From assembly GCF_026210795.1 (NCBI RefSeq), contig NC_089455.1:1178001-1242000 (forward strand): a stretch of 64,000 bases of DNA, read 5' to 3'. Both the position numbers and the translations under genes were made by a program. Below the pieces are notes generated by a model. It had not been told where the DNA came from. It saw only the letters and a program-made list of their open reading frames with translations, and searched no databases. This DNA is from Rhizophagus irregularis. Its lineage: Eukaryota; Glomeromycota; Glomeromycetes; Glomerales; Glomeraceae. Positions 34,870 to 45,286 of the stretch are shown in pieces; the first letter of the stretch is position 1, and each line of letters opens with the position of its first letter.

Positions 34870-35981
34870 AACCAAAAATCAAACTAAAAAATCTAACAAA
34901 AGAACTCGATCCAAAAAAGAATGCATGTTTGCTTTAGTCTTCTCACTTGTTGTTCATGGTGTGAATGTAATTCCAACTGGTTTGACTTCATAGTTTTTAT
35001 TAAACTTTTAAATTCTTAAATTCTTCACAACTATAAATTGCAGGAATCCTTAAATCGTTTTAATTTTAGAAACCTAAAAGTAAAAAAAGACATTAATAAA
35101 TGTCTTTAACACCATTATACCAGCACAATTAGGTAACTTACTATAAATTTCGTTTTAATCTCCTAGGAAAGCCTGTTCAAAATCTAAAAAATAAAAAAAA
35201 AGTGAGAATCAATATCATTTATAACGCTATTACACCATATACTAAATATTCACTAACTTAATTTTATTAAAATTTCTACCATTAACATCAATCAGTTTTA
35301 AGGTAGAACTAGTCATTCCTAAAAAAAAGAAATTAAGACTGAATTAGTAAATGAAACAAAGGAATGGGTGAAACAAAAAAAAATTAACTAACTTTCATTT
35401 CCTGATTCTCAAAAAGTTCACCAGCTAAATTCTAAATAAAAGTAATAATGAGTAAAGTGAAACAAAATGTAATAACAAGTCACATTTAATAAAAAAAAAT
35501 TGAAATCAGATATTAAACCAACAAACCTTCATTTCATATTCTTTAAAATTTAAAATACCGATTCCTATTAAAAAAGAAAAGAAAATATTAATAATGTTCT
35601 TTAAATGAGTTCAACTTCAAAATTAATATTTACAATTCAGCATTCCATTTCCTAAGTCATCCTTAAAGTAATTCCTAAAAAAATAAATAAATAAATAATG
35701 TTTAAACTGATCAAAATTACTAATAACATTATAAAAAACGTACCAATTATTTGTTTCAAGGAAGTCCAGAAAATCTAAAAAAAAAAAATGAAATGAAAAA
35801 GATTGATCAGTGGGATATGATCAACCGATGATAATCAAAAAAATCGATACACTGCACGTTAAAATCGCACTTTGTCTTTGACTCTATATATTTCGTTAAC
35901 ATAATTCAAATTTTATTAGCCTTAAAATATTCCTCGTTATTAAACGTTCCCAAAATTATGTTCATTTTCTTTAACCAATTT

Positions 35982-36302
35982 TCAATCCACGTCAATTCTG
36001 TGTAATATCGGTCGTCTAGTCTTTTTTCTTTTACTTCCTAATTTTGAAATCATAGCTTCAATCTTTTCTGAAGTTTTAATATATAAATGATTATTTTTAT
36101 CTATTAATAAAAGTGCTATTATTAATCCATGTAGAATAATGTTAAACGTATCCTTCGAAGTTAAAATTATATTAATTCTTATTTCATTATTTTCTTTTTC
36201 TAATTCTCTAATTATCCAAGAAACTATATCTTTACTTTCTCTTTTACCGCCTATCTTTTCTTTGATCTTCTTATGATCTATGATTAGATATTTGTTCTTC
36301 AT
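35982..36302 (-). CDS. 106-aa hypothetical protein
   Basis: Open frame from ATG 36302 to a stop at 35982: Lys/Ile-rich, with a likely helical stretch (NIILHGLIIALLLID, residues ~54-68) and a basic C-terminus (SKLGSKRKKTRRP). No family is recognised. It lies inside the intron-like array and may be an exon of the same unit. Weak support: length and composition only. Confidence 0.3.
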   Translation of the reverse strand: MKNKYLIIDHKKIKEKIGGKRESKDIVSWIIRELEKENNEIRINIILTSKDTFNIILHGLIIALLLIDKNNHLYIKTSEKIEAMISKLGSKRKKTRRPILHRIDVD

Positions 36303-36658
36303 ATCTAGATATTCCCTCTCTTCTCTTTGCCCAAATTAACGGATGAAATTATACAATATTTTCAGAATAATATTTCAACATTGTAATCATGTATTTTAGT
36401 TAATAGGCAGCATAATTGATTTTTGTAATCCAATCATTCATTTCGTCTTCACTTTCAGCTTGGAAAAGATACTAATGACCTTTAAGACACACAAGTCAGA
36501 AGACATGCGGGTACTTTGCATAAGTCTTATCATATACAGTAACTGATTCTGCCGTCATGAGAATAACATCTCGGCCATCTGAGTATTAAACCAAACTTCA
36601 TCTTTAAAGAACATTAGTTGGCTTCCGCTTAATATCACGCCGTGTTGTCTCCAACTTC

Positions 36659-36906
36659 TTACAAACCCACTCTACTTTTTACTTCAACCATATTCACTTT
36701 TCCCAATTTACCGCCTTTGGTTATTTTAAGAACAAAAGTACCGTCTTCTTCATCTAAAAGTTGAATTGAAATATTTGTGGGGTTTAAAGTTTCACTATTA
36801 CGTCGAGCTTGAACACCTGTAACCCTAACCGAAGGTGCACTCGCAAATGCCTGATGCAAATTTACCATTTCCAAATCCAACGTTTCTGATCGATACTCCA
36901 GAGGAC
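36659..36906 (-). pseudogene. Exon-like coding segment, unknown protein
   Basis: Follows a good 3' splice site (TTTTTGTAG, minus strand). It reads 82 residues in frame, including SETLDLEMVNLHQAFASAP, ISIQLLDEEDGTFVLKITKG and a stop after KSRVGL. Composition is protein-like, unlike the surrounding AT-rich noise. An upstream exon-like segment lies at 37196-37045 (FGFCTPGNSMRGLLTVYNE), but the phases do not match simply. Family unknown; perhaps the last exon of a decayed gene. Confidence 0.4.
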
Positions 36907-37044
36907 CTACAAAAAAAAATAAAATAAAATAAACAAATGAAACGTTAGCAAACGTTTCTAATAAAATAAATAAAAACTGTTCGCAATAGGATGCCGCGAA
37001 ACTTAAATTTCTAGCGTTTCTAGTCCCCAACCCGAACTTGAAAC

Positions 37045-37196
37045 CTATGTAGCAAATCTCACGTATCTAAAGGTCCGATCAGTCGTCTTAAAAAGAGAAA
37101 AGTCAGAACGTTGGTAAGATGTTTCGTTATAAACAGTTAAAAGACCTCTCATTGAATTTCCAGGCGTACAAAAGCCGAATGACCGATGCTCTGAAC
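37045..37196 (-). pseudogene. Exon-like coding segment, unknown protein
   Basis: After TTCAG at 37197-37201 on the minus strand, an open stretch reads HRSFGFCTPGNSMRGLLTV and RSDFSLFKTTDRTFRYVRF, then a TAG at 37045-37047. A GTGAG donor lies just before the stop. It probably belongs with the segment at 36659-36906. Confidence 0.35.
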
Positions 37197-38335
37197 CTGA
37201 ATTTACAAAAACAAAGTAATAAGAAACGTAATATGTTTTAATTAAAAATATCGAAAAAAAAAAATAGTTTCGTAATGGGGTTGCAAAGCTTACCACTTTC
37301 ACTTTTCCATTAACCTAAAAGTCCGAAACCTACAAAAGGAAAAAAAAGGAAACGTTAATGACATTTCTATTTAACAATAAAATAAAATAGAACTCTCAAT
37401 TATTGAAAAACTTAACACTTCGACGTACTAGTGTCTTAAGCCCGAAATCTAGAAAAAAAAGAAAAAATTGAAACGTTATTAGATAAACGTTTCATGATGT
37501 AAAGAAAAAATATATATAAGATTTAATAAGCCTATAAATATGGATATTCGTACCACCAGATTCCCACACGTCCAAATACCTGAAGAGCAAACCATCTAAG
37601 AAAAGAAAGAACAAAAGTTAGTAAACGCTTCGTTGAAGAATAATTCAAAACTTTTCCTTACCGATGAGGATAATCGATCATCAATCTGCTCGGTCATAAT
37701 TTTAATAAATCGTCTATATTATGATTCCCAAGTCTTTCCTCCTATTCCATTATAAACATTATTTTTTTTTGTTGAAACTAAAAAAAGAACGTAGTAATTA
37801 GTTAAAAAAATGAAAGAATAAAAAATACTTTTCTTTATTCTTTACCAAGACTTACTCGTTGTTTATAATTTGGACATATAATGATATATAGTCTAGTCGA
37901 TTCCAACAACAAAGCCAAAAAAAAATTATTAATAATGTTATTGCAATCACAACAAAAAATAGAAATTACTTACGTCTATACTGCCTTATAGGAAAGCTAA
38001 AAATTGTAAAATTGTGCAAAGTTATCGACCCGTTAAAATGTTAAATGCGGTTCTACAAGAAAAAGGAGAGAAAAAACATTAGAACGCTTCTTAATTAAGA
38101 AAATACACACCCATTTGTACTTACCCAATTACTCTAACTGAAAGTGTGGTTTCGTCATCCTTATAAATATAAGAAACAAGAAAAGAGAATTATTAAAATA
38201 TTTTTTACTTAAATACCCGACCCAGAATCCAAGCCACTTGTCAAATTGTTACTAATATATAATTTTATTTAATTAATATTTAGTTATATGTAATACAAAT
38301 TAATTCTACCGCTCTAAATAATAAACTAAAAAACA

Positions 38336-40533
38336 CTACATTAAACTTATTTTTTTTGGTTTTGGTGTTGAAGTTTCAACATTATCAAATAAATAAAAGA
38401 GAACCCTATTTTCATATTCAAGAATATCAGTTATTGCTGATTTTTTGTTTTTCCCTCCATCTTTTGTTGTCTGTCTAAAAAAATGTGTTACTTGCTGATG
38501 GTTCTTTTTTTCAACAGCCGCGCACGAAAATGCTTTTATACCAAATTGTTTATGTTTTTCCATAAACTCGGACATATGGCAGACAAGAACATGCATATAT
38601 GGAGTTATATCACTTGGCATGTATAATACTTTAAATAATTCCAACCAATCCTCAGCTTCGAAACGAAACTGTTGTGCGTCATAATCCTTCAATTTAAGAT
38701 TAAGATAAACTTGATGAAAGCGATCCCACAATTCTCGAATTGCTTTTGCACGTGAAGGTGGTAATATACGTTTAAAGTTAAAATTTTTTAAAACTTTCTT
38801 TTTGTCATCACCCATCAATGATGTGTGGTTCCACGTATTGGATTTTTCTTGCCAAAATTGGAAATTAACACCAATCCTATCCATTTCTTTAACAATTTCA
38901 TCACGACATATATCATCGAATTGGTTAAATTCTTTTAATTCTGATAAAACCAAATACCAGAGACGATCCCAAATACGAAGTAAAATATGAAGTTCATCTG
39001 GTACCCACTTATCCAGTGGAATCATATAAAAAAGTGGCTTCCTATTATGACCTGGATATTCATGGATGTTCTCCATTTTCTTACTTATTTTCCAATTATT
39101 ACCTTGGTCATACTTTGATACTTGGCACCATGGACAAAAAAATTTTGAATTTGCTGAATTGAATCCTAAACATATTGTTAAAAATTTCCAGTCAGAAGAG
39201 AAATAAAGTTCAAAATTCCACATAATTTCGCCAATCATTAGCCCATTTTTTTTTATTTCATCTAGTTCTTTAATAAAAGATGCCATCATAATTTCTAAAA
39301 CCTCATACTTCTCTACACCTGGAAAGAGAACAGTTGTATAGTGGTGGTCAGGTTTATGAATATTTTGAATGTCATTCAAAATCGCTATGGTTATCATTAC
39401 ATGTTTAATTTTTCTACCCACATTTCTGCCATCACCAGAAACTCTTAAGTGGATAATTGGATTATTAATATCCAATATTTCATTAGAAATAAGGACAGGT
39501 ACAATATACTTTAAAATGTCTTTAACACTCCGAGTGCCATCTTTTTTGATATTTTGAATTATTTCAATTGATTCAGAGTTTGAATATTCAGTAAAATCTA
39601 ATGGAAGATTAATAAAAGTGACTGGTATTTTTTGACTCATTTCTGTTGTTATTTTAAGTCGTTGTTCAGAGACAGCCCATTCACGTTGTAAATTAGATTC
39701 TACTGCAGTTAAAGCTCGATAACCTTCACGAGGAATATAATTTAAATCAATAGCTTGTACTGCTGAAATAAGCTTTTTCTTTTTTATATCATTTCTTTTT
39801 TCATAATCAATTTGGAAATCCATATCTTTAACACTATAAGAAATTTGCTTAAGAACAACTCTATCTTTACCATAGATTTTAGATTCTTCAATTTGAACAT
39901 GTTGTTTCAATTGATTTCCAAATTTATGCTGCCTTTTATTTAATGTTGATTTACTACAATGTTCAAGTGATATTAATTGAACATTATTTTCCTTTATATT
40001 TCTTATGTTTTCTCTAGCTTGCTTTAATGTTATTAGATGAATACCAAAAAGATGTACTCCAGAAATTAATGATTTTTCATTTAAGGGGAAAAGTTTCTAA
40101 AAAAAAATAATATAATTAATATTAAATATGTTTAATTCAATTTTAACACAAAAAAAAACTCAATAAATCTAACCTTCAGAACGGCATTTGCTGCTGTTGT
40201 TGAAGATATATTTGATCGAATTTCTTCTGAAAAATTTATACCATACATAATTTTAAAAAGAGGCTTTCCTTCTATATAATTAATAAAACACTTTACAGTT
40301 TTCTTTTTTTCTCCACGACCCCAAGTAGTTTCCACACAATATCCATCTGGAATTTTATATTTATTCTTTCCTTGAGTATATATCAATATTGGAAGTTGAG
40401 GATATAAACCCTCTTGCTTAATTCTGTAATTATAACTCCTTTTTCCATCTGTGTATAATATAGAATCTGTTTTAGGATAGTCGGTAATTTCCTTAGGACC
40501 ATTTTCAATTTTTTTACTTTTTACTTTTGGCAT
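38336..40533 (-). CDS. 706-aa protein: FYRC-like N-terminus, transposase-like body
   Basis: Two exons, 40533-40174 and 40096-38336, joined in phase 0 across a 77-bp GT-AG intron; no internal stop. Exon 1 (120 aa) holds PDGYCVETTWGRG, CFINYIEGKPLFKIMYG and SSTTAANAVL, whose order resembles a FY-rich C-terminal (FYRC) domain. Exon 2 contains HLRVSGDGRNVGRKIKH, FFCPWCQVS (CxxC), WVPDELHILLRIWDRLW, MHVLVCHMSEFMEKH and FSCAAVEKKNHQQVTHFF. The layout (Asp motif, CxxC, His-rich segment, late Glu) recalls RNase H-fold transposases such as the CMC and KDZ groups, but I cannot place it firmly. No TIRs are seen around it. The 5' flank (40560-40760) has AGTATTGATGAA repeats. Intact, so possibly functional or domesticated. 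Confidence 0.65.
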
Positions 40534-43500
40534 TATATTTAATAGTATTAAATACTACTCATAGGTGAATTTTAAGACTTTTAAAAAAAGTATTGATGAA
40601 GATAAAAAGTATTGATATTAACAGATTTGACAAAGACAAAAGAAGACTTGATGAAAATAAAAGAGTATTGACAAAGACTTGAAGAAGATAAAAGACGGAG
40701 TATTGATGAAAACTGACAAAAACTGATGGAAAAAAAAATATTGATGATTGATGATGATAACAAAAAAACTGCCAAATTCGGACTGAATTACATAACTTTT
40801 TATATTATAATAATATAATTTTATAATATAACTGTATAAATAATTATGTAATTTTGTATCAATATTACCAAAAATAGAATATTTATTTGTTTACAGTATA
40901 TTGAATAAATGATATTAGGTTTCGTATTTTATTATTTTTTGTTTCAAATTCTTATGTGCTTGAGAAAAGTGTGACAACTTTTTTTATCTCTATGAAGTTT
41001 AAATCAAATAAAAATCAATCAGTATTATAAATTGAAATTTTTCGATTAAATCTATTACAATTAAAATATTTGTTTAAAAAGCAAATTTTACTAATCATAT
41101 ATAATAAAAAATCAGATTTTTAAACAAATTTTCGATAAATATATAAATCGATAATTTAGTTTGTTCATAAAATTAAAAAAATATTTTATTTATTTTGTAA
41201 TTGGTTATAAAAATGTAATAAAGAAAATATTTTATAATTTTATCGTTACAAATGTTAAAAAATAACTGATAAAATAAAAAAAAAATATTTATTTAATCGA
41301 AGTTTAAAGTAAAAAGTAAACAGATAAACACGTGGTTATACTGGATTAAAAAATTTCATAGTGCATATGCATGTGTATATGTATAGTGAAGAACCAATCA
41401 AGCATCAACTCAAAAGCATGAGTGAGCGGACAGTCACATAGTCCTTAACTAAATATTATAAAACAGCATCATTTGGTGAGATAGATTATACTGTATATAT
41501 AGTTTACTGGCAATACTACAAACTACAGTGATGAAATATAGTATTAAATTTAAATTTACATTACACAAGATCAATATGGTATTAGAAAAAACGGGAAAGA
41601 TCTTGGAGTTGTAACGTAAGAAAAGCAGATCCAGTTAGTATTATTTTAAAAGCTGGTGAAATTTTTTATTTACTATATTTTTTTTTTTTTTTTTTTCAGT
41701 TCACAAGCGCGTAGCGCATATTTTTTTATTTACTATATTTTTAACTTTATTTTATTTTTATAGTAAAAAGAAATTGTTCTAATAAGGTCAAATTGTCTGC
41801 ACTGAAAAAAAAAATAAATCAAAAAAAATCACTCAAACTTCAACATCATCAATTGTAAATGATGAGAAAGAAAACAAATGAGAGAGAAAAAATTAGAACT
41901 AGAAGAGAAAGATTGCTAGATTTTTACATAATGTAAAAATATTACTTATTTTATATTATTTACGAAATTTATCAAACTAATAATGTATTTCCAATTGGTT
42001 TATTTATACATATTATACATAATATTGAAAAATAAAAATAAGTGTGAATATATAAATAAATTATAAATAGGATATTTTATTGATCAAATATTAGCATTCG
42101 ATTTCAACCTTTCTGAAAAGGCAATAAATTAACATTTAATTTTTATTTATTTTATTTTATTTATATAAAGTTCGGTAAGGTTACATTTAAACTAGTATTC
42201 ACTTTTTAAAAAGATAGACATCTAATAACCAATGCAATGGATATATATATATTGTCTTTATGCAAAATAATCCATTTAAGAGATATAATTTATTAAATTT
42301 AATATACAAAAAATATGATGCTATTCATCACTTAAATGACTATATATATTATTTTTACTATACATAATAAAAGTAATAACTAGCGGCAGGACTTCGAGGT
42401 AGTCATTTACACTGGTGATGCTAACCATAATATGCATACTTTGATTGAACCTACCAAGCGAGAGGTCCACACCTTCTATACAATTAGAAGTATGATACTT
42501 CTCCGTAGCAGGTCCTATTGACCCCTTCTCCTCGGACTGATGCTATTCACCGCCTATTAGACTTCATCGGAATATCATGTGCTTCTTTAAATTCTGTTTT
42601 CTTAAAAAAATGAAATGTTTGTCCCCTTCCCAATTTACCATTTAACTTAAAGTAACCTTTATACACCTATAAAATAGAAAGTAGGGATATTAAAAGTCCT
42701 GAATGTCTGAACTGACTAAACTGTACCGCAATTATAGGACCGGTTTTGGACTTCGTCTATTCGTTCTTTAAAAAAAAGAAAAGGAAATATTAATGTATTC
42801 CTTTATAATGAAAGTAAAGTAAAAAAATGAATGAAATGAACTAACTATAGTTCGTTTGTTCAAATTCCAGTCATTTTGAAAGATTAGGAAAAAAAATATT
42901 TTTATAAAAAAAAAAATTGTGTGAAATAAAAAATTGGGTGGTAATGTCGAAAATAATTTTTTTTTTTCCCAGATGTAATAGTGGCTAGTTAACTGGCAGC
43001 AAATTGCCTAACTAGGCAACCAGGTTCCGTGTACTCAAGCTGGATTATTATGGAAATATTGCAGATACTATCCTGCCAATTTATATACAATAAGATCTAC
43101 CGTACGATTTATTTATTTTTTTTTTTTATTTATTTTAATATGTAACAAATATCGTTACGTTATACTGAATTGAAAATATTTATAATAAAAATAAATAATT
43201 CAGATTTCAGAGAAATAGAATTACTAAACTGTTCCTTTTAAATTACCATTAAAAATTTTCAATAAACTGCTATAAAAAATAAGAAAAAGACTATAAAAAA
43301 GCCTCCTTCAATTGCTATTAAAATATTGCTAGAAAATCAAGTTTTAATAAAAAATACCTTTCCATAATTCCGAATTTTCGATATAAAAAAAGTGGTGAAT
43401 TTTACAATAAACATTTTATTATACAAAATAGGTTATGTGATCGTGGTTTTCTATTTTTATTACAATACTACATGGCACACATGACGTCTATGACGTCTCT

Positions 43501-43606
43501 TATTTATTAATCAACGATCTAAAATTTATTTAGTGTATATACTTTTTTTTTTTTTAGATTTTTTTAACCAGTCTTTTTTCTTCAACTTTTAGTTTCTGGT
43601 TTTATA
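40534..43606. other. Non-coding AT-rich interval
   Basis: No gene is supported. Contents by eye: degenerate AGTATTGATGAAAA repeats (40560-40760), T and A homopolymer runs (41680-41700), a GC-richer non-coding patch at 42385-42560 that resembles the SINE-like DNA at 32-34 kb, and one hairpin-bearing intron-like unit at 42740-42900. Fragments such as 41640-41670 look exon-like but stop quickly. Confidence 0.4.
42740..42900 (-). repeat. Single hairpin-bearing intron-like unit
   Basis: On the minus strand: exon-like text, then an intron-like segment whose hairpin pairs GGAATACA-type and TATTTCC-type arms around TTAAT, followed by a pyrimidine tract and AAAG. It is related to the units at 14.7-15.1 and 34.9-38.2 kb. 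Confidence 0.4.
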
Positions 43607-44224
43607 ATGAATAAAGAAAATGAAATTCCTCCTCTCCCATTTATAATTATTAACAATACTGAATGTATTATTTGTAAAAAAATTTTCAAGTCTAGCCGTG
43701 GTCTCTTTCAACATAAAAATATAATTCGTAAATACAATAAAATACCCGCAGGACAAGAAAAGATTCCAAGTTTTTTAATTAATAAATTTAAAGAAAATAT
43801 TGTTTATTTGATTCATAGACGACTTGGGAAGAAAAATACTGGGTTACAAACTGTATCTATGGATTGTCCAGTGGATTTATTTAAAGAAATTTTTAAAAAC
43901 TATATTCACTATTATACGAAAAGAACTGGAGCATTAAAGTGTGTTTTTCGCGGATCTACAGGTTATCAAGAATTATCCAGTATTTTTGATGATTCCAATT
44001 GGGGGGTAAAATATTATCAGCAAAATCAAAAAACAGTTGTTCAATTAAACGATCAAAACCAAGAAGAGAACCCATTAAATAAACTTCGATTAAAAAAGGC
44101 AATCAAAAATCCAAAATATTCTTATGGAGAACTCATAGTTGAATGGAAGCAAAAAAAGGATATTGACGCTAAACAAAATGTACGTAATGGTGGATTTGTA
44201 TACATACATTTTTTTGTATCATGA
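43607..44224 (+). CDS. 205-aa C2H2-like protein of a Rhizophagus-type family
   Basis: A complete single-exon frame, MNKENEIPPLP to FVYIHFFVS. Residues ~19-45 (CIICKKIFKSSRGLFQHKN) form a C-x2-C finger with one clear histidine; the second zinc-binding histidine is not obvious. The middle contains DLFKEIFKNYIHYYTKRTG, CVFRGSTGYQELSSIFDD and SNWGVKYYQQNQKTVV; the end contains GELIVEWKQKK. I associate this order with a large lineage-specific family in Rhizophagus genomes, function unknown. A TTTTTAGATTTTTTTAACC tract precedes the start. Confidence 0.7.
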   Translation: MNKENEIPPLPFIIINNTECIICKKIFKSSRGLFQHKNIIRKYNKIPAGQEKIPSFLINKFKENIVYLIHRRLGKKNTGLQTVSMDCPVDLFKEIFKNYIHYYTKRTGALKCVFRGSTGYQELSSIFDDSNWGVKYYQQNQKTVVQLNDQNQEENPLNKLRLKKAIKNPKYSYGELIVEWKQKKDIDAKQNVRNGGFVYIHFFVS

Positions 44225-44640
44225 GAATTGCTTATTTGAAAAAAATAATTTAGATGTAAAAAATTTATATACATGTAATTAAACTTATTTTTCAAAGGTT
44301 CAACAGTTAACTTTATTGTGTTTTATTATTGACCCTAGCTTATAAATAATCTAAGATATATAAATTTAATAAACACTCCCACTAATAATTTAAACGAATA
44401 ATGTTATCACTCACGATATTACCATGATGGTAATAATATCTCTCTATAACACACTATGATTCACTATTTATATTTATTTTTATTTTAATTGATTAATAAA
44501 TAAAATAATAGGTAAATACAGTAATATATATGTCTTACATATTTGTATAATTACAACTATGAAATATGAAAGTTTAAAAAATTTTACCACAAATATCTTA
44601 TCTACTTCTTGAATAGTTCAATTTCAGTTAAAGCCTGATA
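44225..44640. other. AT-rich intergenic sequence
   Basis: Nothing recognisable. Confidence 0.4.
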
Positions 44641-44644
44641 CTAT

Positions 44645-44930
44645 GATTACATTGATACCCAAGTTGCACGACGAGGACGTCAGTACCAACGCAACTCAAA
44701 AAATAGTACTGTATGTAATTATAAATAACTATCAGTTATACAACGCCTTATCAGGAGGGCCGAATAGAGAAGGACGTTCACAGTAGGCCGTCCTTCGTAT
44801 ATCAGGTCTGAGTACCTGACTGAAAACTTTCGCAAACTGTGGCCACGAAGTGCTTCCAGTTCTCTATTTCTACCAGTTGTATAACGCCGTTAGGATGACC
44901 ATTATTCATAATTACATCGAATAAAGAAAA
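44645..44930 (-). ncRNA. Candidate structured RNA with several hairpins
   Basis: A GC-richer island in AT-rich DNA. Its hairpins include AGTTGC...GCAACT (44655-44698) with the loop GACGTCAGTA shared with the transposon element at 13.78 and 23.13 kb. Others are GAAGGACG...CGTCCTTC (about 44780-44807) and CAGGT...ACCTG (44813-44828). The half-repeats ACAACGCC and ATAACGCC occur 135 bp apart. No open frame. The strand is a guess from the similarity to the transposon copies. Confidence 0.35.
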
Positions 44931-45286
44931 ATTGTTGGTATACTTATATAAAAATTTTTCACAATATATTAAAAAATCCCCCTTAAAAAAATGTATTAAA
45001 AAATTCGTGATTTATTAACAAATCTGGAAATATGGTAATCTTCCAGTTTTTTTTTATTTGACCCGATTTCAAGATTATCAATCATGCAAAAAAATTTTCC
45101 CAATAATGTGATACTAAATATAAAAATTCATGGTTTATTAACAAATTTAGAATAATTAAGTTTTTTTTCCTGATTCAAGATTATCTAACAAAAAAAAATT
45201 TTTAACATGATTGATTCGACTTGCATATATTTATATATACTATGTAAGAAATGCAATTTTAGTTTTTATAAAAATAAAATTTTAAC
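44931..45286. other. AT-rich upstream region
   Basis: Upstream flank of the small membrane-protein gene. No clear motif beyond T-rich and A-rich runs. Confidence 0.35.

Larger units (their letters stand above)
34870..38260 (-). repeat. Long array of hairpin-bearing intron/exon-like units
   Basis: Read on the minus strand, this region is a succession of short exon-like segments (about 30-100 bp) and intron-like segments (about 65-130 bp). The latter start GTAAG/GTACG and end in a pyrimidine tract plus TAG/CAG. Many carry a hairpin shortly before that tract: GAAACGTT...AACGTTTC (37.48 and 36.94 kb) or AGACATT...AATGTCT (35.09 kb). Clear introns lie at 38054-38124 and 37597-37662. The exons do not join into one long frame, so this is a decayed multi-exon gene, a non-coding multi-exon transcript or an intron-like repeat family. 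Confidence 0.5.
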
